Assembly: GCA_002298695.1 (NCBI GenBank)
Contig: DBLB01000140.1
Span: 11,520 to 17,346, forward strand
Length of the DNA: 5,827 nucleotides
Direction of reading: 5' to 3'
Source of the DNA: Clostridiales bacterium UBA735
GTDB lineage: Bacteria; Bacillota; Clostridia; Oscillospirales; Oscillospiraceae
The notes beneath the pieces were generated by a model, which was not told the DNA's origin, ran no database searches, and worked only from the letters and a program-made list of their open reading frames with translations. Shown here piece after piece: positions 1 through 5,827 of the stretch. A program made the translations under genes and the position numbers. Positions within the stretch are counted from its first letter, which is position 1, and each line of letters begins with the position of its first letter.

Positions 1-1
1 A

Positions 2-3000
2 CAAAAGCTCGCCATGAACGACAGCCACTCCAGCCTGCCGCTGGAAAGCACGGAAGCGAAGAACGTCGCCTGGAACGTTGTAAAGGCGAAGACGGACGGC
101 TGCTACTATCTGGTGAACGCGGCGCGCGGCAACTATGTGGAGTGGTACGTCAGCAACAAGAGCGGTAAGACCTACGAGCAGTTCTCCACCTATGGCTACA
201 GCGAGGAGAGTGAGGCGCTGTTTGCGCTGAAGCTCATCCCGGCAAAGGTGAAGGCCTCTGAGCCGACGCCCGGCGCGCTGGAAGACGGCACGTACTTCAT
301 CCACTCTGCGACGGCGCAGGGCGTGATGCGCTATGCGATCGGCGGCGTGGGCGGCATGTGCCCCGTGACGATCGGCGAGGACGGCAAGGTCACGTTCACC
401 GGCGACCGCAATGGCGCGGGCCTCTATCAGATCAAGCGTTACGTCAGCGGCGGCGACAACTGCTATACGATCCAGCTCGGCGACCTCTATCTCGGCGAAA
501 ACAAGGGTGAGGAGCTCACGCTGAACGAAACGCACGATGACAGCTGTCTCTGGGTCATCGTACCCGTGGAGGGCGGCTACACCGTCATGAACAAGTCGGT
601 CAAGTACTACAACAAGCCGACTTATCTGGAGTACTATGCGAGCCGTGGCTTCTGCATGTACACCATGAAAGAAATGTCCGACATCTTTGTGATGAATTTC
701 TATTCCGCGGCGGACTATGTGAATGAGCCGCAGGATCCGAAGGGTTATCTCGGCAAGATGCCGGATACGGGCAATCTGCCCACGGCTGGCACCTATGTCA
801 TCTACAATGCCTATGCGGAGTCTGTGATGGGCCCGCAGAGCAGCGACACGCTGGCCCCCAGCCTGAACCCGATCGCGGCGACGATCCGCACGGTCGACGG
901 TGTGGAGACGGTGGACGCCGGCAACGGCGCGCTGATCTTTACGGTCGCAACGGAAGAAATCGGTGGCACGACTTATTACACGTTTAAGAACAACGGAAAA
1001 TATCTCGCGACCAATGAGAACACGAAGGGCGAAGACGGTAAGATCAATAATGAGGAGAACCTGTTCCTGCAGGAGACACTGACGGATTACTGCCGTTGGA
1101 CGCTCGAGGAGACCGAGGGCGGCTACGTCATCTATAACAAAGAAGCAAAGTACGGCAACAACCGCGTCTGCATCGAGTTCTTCTCCGGTGCGTTCTCCGG
1201 CTGGACGTTCAAGGGCGGCAGCCTGTTTGCCATGCGCTTCTATCCGGTGGAGGATACCTACGGCACCGGCTACGTCATCAACCCGAAGGTGCAGTTCACG
1301 ACGGAGGAAAATGCCAACCTTGGCCTCGACTTCACGGTGGACTTCACGCTGGATGATCTCGGAACCATCAAGGTGACGACTGCGGCGGTCAGCTTTGACG
1401 GCGGCGCGGCAAAGAACTACGAGATTGCACTGAACGGCTACCGCGGGTCTGTCCTGATCCCGAAGGCCGATCTGAACGGTCATACGTCTCTGACCATTAC
1501 GGTGAACGCAACGAGCAAGCAGACGGAGACGCAGAATGCAACCTATTCCGGCAGCAAGACCTATGAGATCCTCGACGAGCCGGTCATCACGGCGGTCAGC
1601 CCGGCGGCGCTGACGCAGATCGGCGCCGGCGAGACGCCGACGATCTCCGCGGACTTCGTCAATGCCGGCGAGGACCCGACAGTCACGATGTCTGTGAACG
1701 GCAAGGCGGTCACGCCTACGGTCACGAACGGCCGCGCCGCAGCGACGCCGACAGCGCTCGACGAGGGTACGGTGAGCGTCACCGTCACCGTTACCCGTGC
1801 CGACGGCAAGTCTGCCGGCAAGACGTGGAGCTTCTTCTACGGCGTCGGCGCGAGAGTGCCGTTCTTCGGTCAGATCCACGCCCATACCGCAGAATATTCC
1901 GACGGTTCCGGTACGCTGACGGACGCCTATGAATACGCCCGCGGCGCCGATCACGTGGACTACATGATCGTCACCGACCATTCGAACTATTTCGATACCA
2001 CATCCAATGCCACAACGAGCACCATGTTCGATGCTTCCGGTGTGACGAAGTGGCAGCAGGCGCTCGCCACAGCTGCGAACTATGCCGATTCGACCAAGAC
2101 GGACGGCAGCGGCAAGAAGTTTGTCGGCGCTTACGGCTATGAGATGACCTGGTCCGGCGGCCCCGGCCATATCAACACGTTCAACTCCTCCGGTATTGTC
2201 TCCCGGAATGATGCCACCCTGAACAACAAGACCAACTATGCCGGCATGCTGGCGTACTACGATCTGATGATCGAGGCCAACAACCAGCAGAAGCGGCAGG
2301 TCACAAGCCAGCCGATCATTTCGCAGTTCAACCACCCGGGCACGACGTTCGGCAACTTCGGCGACTATACCGGCTGGACCGCGGAGCGCGACGAGATCAT
2401 GAACCTGATCGAAGTCGGCAACGGCGAAGGCAAGGTCGGCGGCAGCGGCTACTTCCCGAGCTACGACGAGTATGATCTCGCGCTCTCGAAGGGCTGGCAT
2501 GTGGCCCCGACGAACAACCAGGACAACCACAAGGGCCGCTGGGGCAATGCCAACACCTGCCGCACGGTCGTGCTGGCGGAGAGTCTGACGCTGGAGAACA
2601 TCTACGAAGCGCTCAGCCGCCGCTATGTCTACGCGACCGAGGATAACGACCTCTCCATCATCTACACGATGACCAGCGCCGAGGGCGGCACACTTGCCAT
2701 GCAGGGCGACGTACTCACCGGCCATGAAGCGGACGAGAAGGTGACGCTGAATGTGACCGTCTCCGATGCGAGCAATGAGCAGATCGGCAAGATCGAGATC
2801 ATCGGCGAAAGCGGCAAGGTGCTCGCGACGAGCGAAAAGATCACGGGCAACACTTATTCCTGGACGGTCACGGTGGACAACACCAGCGCGTACTACTATG
2901 TCCGCGTCACGCAGGAGGATCTTGACCTTGCGGTCACGGCCCCGATCTGGGTCAACGCCGTTGCGGCGACCCGCGTCACGGCCAGGGCGGAGATCACCGA

Positions 3001-4576
3001 TGCAGCCAGCACGTCCGGCGACGGCAAGGCGACGGTCAATGTGGCCGATCTGCTGACGGCGAAGCTGACAAACACCGGCGCAGACAACCTGACGGTCAAC
3101 AGCTACACCATTTCCATCGATGGGACGGCCGTGGAGACCAAGACGGTCGGCCAATCGCTGGCCGCCGGTGATGCGCTGACATACACCTATAACTGGACGC
3201 CCACGAGCGGCGGCACGCATGCGGTGCATGTGGCCTTCAGCATTACGCAGGGCGAAAACACGATCACAGTCAGTGATTCCAAGAGCATCTACGTCAAGGA
3301 CGAGAGCTACGGCAAGGTCGTCCCCATTGTCACGGCGAAGGCTGGCAGGGAGTTGGAAGAGTTCACCGTCGAGGGTATCCTGACGGCCAATACCTCCGGC
3401 TATGATAAGGACACGGCATTCTTCGACTGCACCTATGTGCAGGATGAGACCGGCGGCATCAACATTTTCCCGGTTTCCGGAAATTTCCGCCTTGGCCAGA
3501 AGGTGCGCGTCCACGGTGCGATCACCTACTACTGCGGCGAGATCGAGCTGAACCTCTCGGAGGAATACGGCGGCTACATCGAGATCATCGATGAGAGCAT
3601 CAACCCCGTTGCGCCGACGCAGGTCAGCTGCAAAGATGCGATGGAGGATGAAAACATCGGCCTGCTGATGCAGGTTTCCGGCACGATCACCCGCGTGCAG
3701 GAGGCTGCCGGCGTAGTCGACCGCATCTATGTGGACGACGGCTCCGGTACGGAGGCCATGTTCTACATCAATGGCTACATCCTCAACTCGCAGACGAAGG
3801 GCACCGGCTTCACGGGCGATGCGCCCACTGTCGGCGCGAAGATCACGGGCGTCGGCATCGGTTCCCGTGATGCGGACGAAGAGACCGGCGGCACGCTGCG
3901 CCGTCTGCGTGTGCGCGACCGCGCGGAGCTGGTCATCACTGCGGACAAGCCCGATCCGACCCCGGTCACCCCGGTCCCGACGCCGGTCGGCAAGCCCGCC
4001 TCGAACGCTACGAACACGGAGGGCGGCGCGGAGCTTCCGTTCCGTGACGTGACCAGAAACAACTGGTTCTTCGACGATGTCAAGTACGTCTACAGCCAGA
4101 GCATCATGGACGGCGTCGGCACAGAGACGTTCGCTCCGAACGAACCGTTGACGCGCGGCATGATCGTGACCATCCTCTACCGGATGGAGAAGACACCCGC
4201 CGTTTCGGCAGCTGCGTCGTTCACCGATGTGCCGGCCGGGAAGTGGTATTCCAGCGCAGTGGCCTGGGCGGCAGAAAAACAGATCGTCAATGGCTACGGC
4301 GACGGCCGCTTTGGCCCGAACGACCCCGTGACCCGTGAACAGCTGGCGGCCATCCTGTTCCGCTATGCTGTCTATCAGGGCATGCAGGCGGTGACGCTGG
4401 AAGAAAACCTGGCCCCGTTTGCCGATGCGGCACAGATCGCTTCCTACGCGGTTCCGGCCATGAACTGGGCGGTCGGCCAGGGGCTGCTGAACGGCAGCAA
4501 CGGCCAGCTTGCGCCGAAGGCGCAGGCCACGCGCGCACAGGTCGCGGCGATCATCCACCGTTATCTGACGAAGTAA
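2..4576 (+). CDS. Surface-anchored CehA/McbA-type PHP metallohydrolase with C-terminal SLH triad (5' partial)
   Basis: Predicted secreted hydrolase anchored to the cell wall. Residues are counted from the first in-window Met (position 14). Order: end of a beta-rich module (1-79), two full copies (about 88-233 and 254-414), Ig-like domains (about 425-520 and 522-609), PHP catalytic domain (about 612-884), a beta domain ending in TAPIWV (885-980), a CARDB-like domain (985-1095), two OB-fold-like segments (about 1115-1310), a Pro/Thr linker (1313-1326) and three SLH repeats (1342-1517). The frame stays open to the window edge. The ATG at 14 has no convincing Shine-Dalgarno, no signal peptide follows it, and it falls inside a repeat module, so the true start and export signal lie upstream. 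PHP enzymes typically hydrolyse phosphoesters, while CehA and McbA themselves hydrolyse carbaryl, so the substrate here is open. The SLH repeats imply binding to secondary cell-wall polymer outside the membrane. The family call is firm; the biological role is not known. Confidence 0.93.
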   Translation, partial: QKLAMNDSHSSLPLESTEAKNVAWNVVKAKTDGCYYLVNAARGNYVEWYVSNKSGKTYEQFSTYGYSEESEALFALKLIPAKVKASEPTPGALEDGTYFIHSATAQGVMRYAIGGVGGMCPVTIGEDGKVTFTGDRNGAGLYQIKRYVSGGDNCYTIQLGDLYLGENKGEELTLNETHDDSCLWVIVPVEGGYTVMNKSVKYYNKPTYLEYYASRGFCMYTMKEMSDIFVMNFYSAADYVNEPQDPKGYLGKMPDTGNLPTAGTYVIYNAYAESVMGPQSSDTLAPSLNPIAATIRTVDGVETVDAGNGALIFTVATEEIGGTTYYTFKNNGKYLATNENTKGEDGKINNEENLFLQETLTDYCRWTLEETEGGYVIYNKEAKYGNNRVCIEFFSGAFSGWTFKGGSLFAMRFYPVEDTYGTGYVINPKVQFTTEENANLGLDFTVDFTLDDLGTIKVTTAAVSFDGGAAKNYEIALNGYRGSVLIPKADLNGHTSLTITVNATSKQTETQNATYSGSKTYEILDEPVITAVSPAALTQIGAGETPTISADFVNAGEDPTVTMSVNGKAVTPTVTNGRAAATPTALDEGTVSVTVTVTRADGKSAGKTWSFFYGVGARVPFFGQIHAHTAEYSDGSGTLTDAYEYARGADHVDYMIVTDHSNYFDTTSNATTSTMFDASGVTKWQQALATAANYADSTKTDGSGKKFVGAYGYEMTWSGGPGHINTFNSSGIVSRNDATLNNKTNYAGMLAYYDLMIEANNQQKRQVTSQPIISQFNHPGTTFGNFGDYTGWTAERDEIMNLIEVGNGEGKVGGSGYFPSYDEYDLALSKGWHVAPTNNQDNHKGRWGNANTCRTVVLAESLTLENIYEALSRRYVYATEDNDLSIIYTMTSAEGGTLAMQGDVLTGHEADEKVTLNVTVSDASNEQIGKIEIIGESGKVLATSEKITGNTYSWTVTVDNTSAYYYVRVTQEDLDLAVTAPIWVNAVAATRVTARAEITDAASTSGDGKATVNVADLLTAKLTNTGADNLTVNSYTISIDGTAVETKTVGQSLAAGDALTYTYNWTPTSGGTHAVHVAFSITQGENTITVSDSKSIYVKDESYGKVVPIVTAKAGRELEEFTVEGILTANTSGYDKDTAFFDCTYVQDETGGINIFPVSGNFRLGQKVRVHGAITYYCGEIELNLSEEYGGYIEIIDESINPVAPTQVSCKDAMEDENIGLLMQVSGTITRVQEAAGVVDRIYVDDGSGTEAMFYINGYILNSQTKGTGFTGDAPTVGAKITGVGIGSRDADEETGGTLRRLRVRDRAELVITADKPDPTPVTPVPTPVGKPASNATNTEGGAELPFRDVTRNNWFFDDVKYVYSQSIMDGVGTETFAPNEPLTRGMIVTILYRMEKTPAVSAAASFTDVPAGKWYSSAVAWAAEKQIVNGYGDGRFGPNDPVTREQLAAILFRYAVYQGMQAVTLEENLAPFADAAQIASYAVPAMNWAVGQGLLNGSNGQLAPKAQATRAQVAAIIHRYLTK
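14..1255 (+). repeat. Tandem beta-rich N-terminal modules (one partial, two complete) within the surface hydrolase
   Basis: This is a protein-level repeat; the DNA copies have diverged. Copies 2 and 3 each open with GTYFIHSA or GTYVIYNA (residues 92 and 259) and are spaced about 167 residues apart. Both reach a C-x-W motif (C178/W180, C360/W362), then a Glu-Gly-Gly-Tyr turn, MNK or YNK, an aromatic-rich strand (LEYY, IEFF) and a closing strand (FVMNFYSA, FAMRFYPV). The first 79 residues match only the second half: AWNVV, YYLVNAARG, VEWY, then LFALKLIPA. The pattern suggests a carbohydrate- or ligand-binding beta domain, possibly trefoil- or lectin-like, but I do not recognise a named family. 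The binding role is inference. Confidence 0.7.
1286..1840 (+). other. Two Ig-like beta-sandwich domains before the catalytic domain
   Basis: Residues about 425-520 and 522-609 of the surface hydrolase are rich in alternating Thr/Val strands with short Gly/Asp/Asn turns. They contain no candidate catalytic residues, and the second segment is joined at PVITAVSP. They look like Ig-like or Fn3-like spacers placing the enzyme away from the N-terminal modules. The exact family and boundaries are approximate. Confidence 0.55.
1847..2665 (+). other. PHP catalytic domain, CehA/McbA type
   Basis: Residues about 612-884 of the surface protein. The domain opens with the PHP motif I sequence FFGQIHAHTAEYSDG, giving H622, H624 and D630. 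It continues with motif II IVTDHSN (D655, H656), then GYEMTW (E710), GGPGHINTF (H719), SQFNHPG (H774) and the closing NNQDNHKGRWG (D837, H839). This is a complete set of candidate ligands for the di- or trinuclear metal centre of PHP enzymes, so the domain looks active. The His/Asp/Glu positions are seen in the sequence; their metal-ligand roles follow from the family. In PHP proteins this barrel usually cleaves phosphoester bonds. Confidence 0.88.
2666..3298 (+). other. Post-catalytic beta domain plus CARDB-like Ig domain
   Basis: Residues 885-980 form a beta domain with the pattern IGKIEIIGESGKVL, then SAYYYVRVTQEDLDLAVTAP and IWV. This resembles the C-terminal cap commonly attached to CehA/McbA-like PHP barrels. 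Residues 985-1095 follow with a CARDB-like pattern: LTAKLTNTGADNLTV, SYTISIDGTAVETKTV, SLAAGDALTYTYNWTP, then GTHAVHV. CARDB domains are extracellular adhesion or spacer modules. Assignments rest on pattern only. Confidence 0.6.
3356..3943 (+). other. Tandem OB-fold-like domains
   Basis: Residues about 1115-1310 contain two units. The first runs FTVEGILTANT, FFDCTYVQDETGGINIF, then LGQKVRVHGAITYYCGEIEL. The second runs LLMQVSGTITRVQ, RIYVDDGSGTEAMFYING, then PTVGAKITGVGIGSR and LRRLRVRDRAEL. The strand plus 'DGSG' or 'DETGG' plus 'GxxVxVxG' layout is typical of OB-fold domains found in secreted nucleases and phosphoesterases of Firmicutes. OB folds bind nucleic acid or oligosaccharide; the ligand here is not known. 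Confidence 0.6.
4037..4564 (+). repeat. Three SLH repeats forming the C-terminal wall anchor
   Basis: SLH1 covers residues 1342-1391 (PFRDV, WFFDDVKYVY, TFAPNEPLTRGM). SLH2 covers 1402-1451 (SFTDVPAGKWYSSAVAWA, GRFGPNDPVTREQ). SLH3 covers 1468-1517 (PFADA, ASYAVPAMNWA, GQLAPKAQATRAQ) and runs almost to the stop codon. All three keep the Thr-Arg pair of the polymer-binding motif. SLH3 is the most diverged: it lacks the usual Trp-Tyr at the helix start and the Asn-Asp or Asn-Glu of the loop. A trimer of SLH repeats is the standard unit for non-covalent binding to pyruvylated secondary cell-wall polymer. A Pro/Thr linker at residues 1313-1326 precedes the triad and would give reach from the wall. 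Confidence 0.93.
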
Positions 4577-4591
4577 TCCCATTTTAAGCAC

Positions 4592-4620
4592 CAGCCCCGC
4601 CGGGATGACCGGCGGGGCTG
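4592..4620 (+). terminator. Perfect 12-bp GC-rich hairpin after the surface hydrolase gene; possible weak terminator or attenuator
   Basis: The left arm CAGCCCCGCCGG (4592-4603) pairs perfectly with CCGGCGGGGCTG (4609-4620) around a GATGA loop, starting 16 nt after the TAA stop. The stem would be very stable. What follows is AGTTCGATAT, not a run of T, and the complementary strand has no T-run either, so it is not a textbook intrinsic terminator. It may cause partial termination, or it may protect or process the 3' end of the upstream transcript. Confidence 0.55.
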
Positions 4621-4634
4621 AGTTCGATATCCGC

Positions 4635-4643
4635 AGAAGGAGA
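4635..4643 (+). promoter_or_regulatory. Strong ribosome binding site for the YibE/F gene
   Basis: AGAAGGAGA contains the AAGGAG core at 4637-4642, five bases before the ATG at 4648. It fixes the start of the downstream gene. It lies only 14 nt after the hairpin base. Confidence 0.88.
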
Positions 4644-4647
4644 GACT

Positions 4648-5811
4648 ATGGAAGAAAAACACGGAAAAAACAGCCGGCTGCTCGGAACGCTGATCGCGCT
4701 GGTCCTGGTACTGATCCTGGTGCTCTGGGTGGCTGTTCTACAGTGGACGGAGCCGGAGCGCACGGCGACCACAGCCAGTAAGCTGCTGTTTGCGTCGGCG
4801 CGCGTCATCGACGTCTGGGACGACGATGCCGAGGTGCAGGACTGGACCGAGGGTCGGCGCATCGGCAAGCAGACGCTGGAGGTGGAGCTGACCAGCGGAA
4901 AATGGAAGGGCGAGACGCGGGAAGTCGTCAACTATCTGACGGCCTATACGAACGTCGACGCGAAGGTCGGTACGCGCGTGATCGTCCGTCTGGACGTTGA
5001 CGAGAACGGACAGATGGAGGTCGTTGCGCTGCCAAACTACCAGCGCACGCCGGTGCTGCTGGGGCTGATCGCGCTGTTTGCGGCCCTGCTGATCGGCATC
5101 GGGCGGAAAAAGGGACTGATGGCACTGCTGGGCCTTGTCTACACACTGGCGGGCGTCTGGTTTGTGCTGATCCCGATGCTGCGGCGCGGCGCGGATCCGA
5201 TGCTGGTGACGATTCTGATCGTGGCGCTGACAACGGCGGCATCGCTGTTTTTGCTGACAGGCTGGAGTCGGAAGACGCTCTGCGCGACGCTAGGCTGCAT
5301 CGGCGGCGTGGCGGCGGCGGGACTGCTGGCGGCACTGGCCGGGACGATCTCACCGTTCAACGGCTTCAACCTGGCAGAGGCAGAGGAGCTCGTGCTCCGA
5401 TCGCTGGATGGAAAGCTACAGATCAGCGGACTGTTTGTCAGCGGCATCCTGATCGCGTCACTCGGCGCGGTTATGGATGTGGCGATGTCCATCTCCTCTG
5501 CCTGTTGGGAAATGCGGACGCTGAACCCGGAGATCAGCCGGGGCCAGCTGTTCCGCTCCGGTATGAATATTGGCCGGGACGCAATGGGCACGATGGCCAA
5601 TACGCTGATCCTGGCCTTCGCCGGTTCGTCACTGAATGTACTGCTGCTGTTCCAGATCTACGATTACCCGATGATGCAGCTGTTCAACGCGGATACGATC
5701 GCTGCGGAGGTGATCCGCGGTCTGGCAGGCAGCATCGGGATCCTGCTCTGCGTGCCGCTGGTCGCGGCACTGTCCGCGCAGATCATGGGGACCCGGAAAA
5801 CAAGGAAATAA
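4648..5811 (+). CDS. YibE/F-family multipass membrane protein
   Basis: A complete 387-residue polytopic membrane protein of the YibE/F family, whose biochemical function is not established. After a short basic N-terminus, a first membrane helix spans about residues 11-32. A roughly 100-residue polar beta-rich domain follows (33-134), probably on the outer face. Further helices lie at about 135-152, 156-177, 183-204, 210-232, 258-278, 315-336 and 356-378. The family-typical conserved segments are GAVMDVAMSISSACWEM (273-289) and RSGMNIGRDAMGTMANTL (303-320), the latter with charged residues next to a membrane helix. The C-terminus is short and basic (GTRKTRK). The ATG is fixed by a strong AAGGAG five bases upstream. 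The gene lies 71 bp after the surface hydrolase on the same strand, across a hairpin. In many Firmicutes two YibE/F genes stand in tandem; the window ends 16 nt past this stop, so a partner cannot be tested. The family call is confident; transport or sensing roles would be guesses. Confidence 0.92.
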   Translation: MEEKHGKNSRLLGTLIALVLVLILVLWVAVLQWTEPERTATTASKLLFASARVIDVWDDDAEVQDWTEGRRIGKQTLEVELTSGKWKGETREVVNYLTAYTNVDAKVGTRVIVRLDVDENGQMEVVALPNYQRTPVLLGLIALFAALLIGIGRKKGLMALLGLVYTLAGVWFVLIPMLRRGADPMLVTILIVALTTAASLFLLTGWSRKTLCATLGCIGGVAAAGLLAALAGTISPFNGFNLAEAEELVLRSLDGKLQISGLFVSGILIASLGAVMDVAMSISSACWEMRTLNPEISRGQLFRSGMNIGRDAMGTMANTLILAFAGSSLNVLLLFQIYDYPMMQLFNADTIAAEVIRGLAGSIGILLCVPLVAALSAQIMGTRKTRK

Positions 5812-5827
5812 GACGATCAGGCCGCTG

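Noticed and set aside
14..16. ATG as the true start codon of the surface hydrolase
   Set aside because: The frame is open upstream to the window edge, the preceding bases lack a clear Shine-Dalgarno, no signal peptide follows, and the first repeat module would be cut in half.
1765..1800. Short GTCACC-like repeats
   Set aside because: They are explained by codons for an alternating Val-Thr beta strand in the Ig-like domain, not by a DNA-level repeat.
3950..3991. CCGGTC-rich short repeats that might be a DNA-binding site
   Set aside because: They encode the Pro/Thr/Val linker before the SLH repeats, a normal feature of wall-anchored proteins.
3729..4052. Arg/Ser/Ala-rich plus-strand frame inside the hydrolase gene
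   Set aside because: Its composition is the typical off-frame product of GC-rich codons, and the main frame here encodes the OB-like domain and linker without interruption.
4584..4931. 115-codon open frame on the minus strand spanning the intergenic hairpin
   Set aside because: It overlaps the start of the YibE/F gene antisense, has low-complexity Ser/Arg-rich composition, and ends in the hairpin sequence; it is best read as a shadow frame.
5139..5600. 153-codon open frame on the minus strand
   Set aside because: It lies wholly inside the YibE/F gene, has no recognisable domain, and long antisense frames are expected in GC-rich coding DNA.

Overview
The window is GC-rich coding DNA from what looks like a Gram-positive gut-type clostridium (Oscillospiraceae-like). 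This rests on the triple S-layer homology (SLH) anchor, the AAGGAG ribosome binding sites, the GC-rich codon use and the YibE/F membrane protein. The genus cannot be fixed from the sequence alone.

Positions 2-4576 (+) hold one very large secreted, multidomain protein gene whose 5' end lies outside the window. In order it carries: (i) the last part of one, then two complete, tandem beta-rich modules; (ii) two Ig-like domains; (iii) a PHP-superfamily metallohydrolase domain of the CehA/McbA type with a full set of metal-ligand candidates; (iv) a beta domain that usually follows this catalytic domain; (v) a CARDB-like Ig domain; (vi) two OB-fold-like domains; (vii) a Pro/Thr linker; (viii) three SLH repeats that end the protein. 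The layout is that of a cell-surface enzyme held on the wall by its C-terminus. Its substrate is unknown.

Positions 4577-4647 are a 71-bp intergenic gap dominated by a perfect 12-bp GC-rich hairpin (4592-4620) with no good T-tract. It sits only 27 nt before the next start codon.

Positions 4648-5811 (+) encode a complete YibE/F-family polytopic membrane protein with a strong ribosome binding site. The window ends 16 nt after its stop, so any following gene, such as a second YibE/F paralogue, cannot be seen. The two genes are co-directional, but the sequence shows no functional link between them. No RNA genes, CRISPR arrays, insertion sequences or attachment sites were found. Both strands opposite the genes contain only shadow reading frames.
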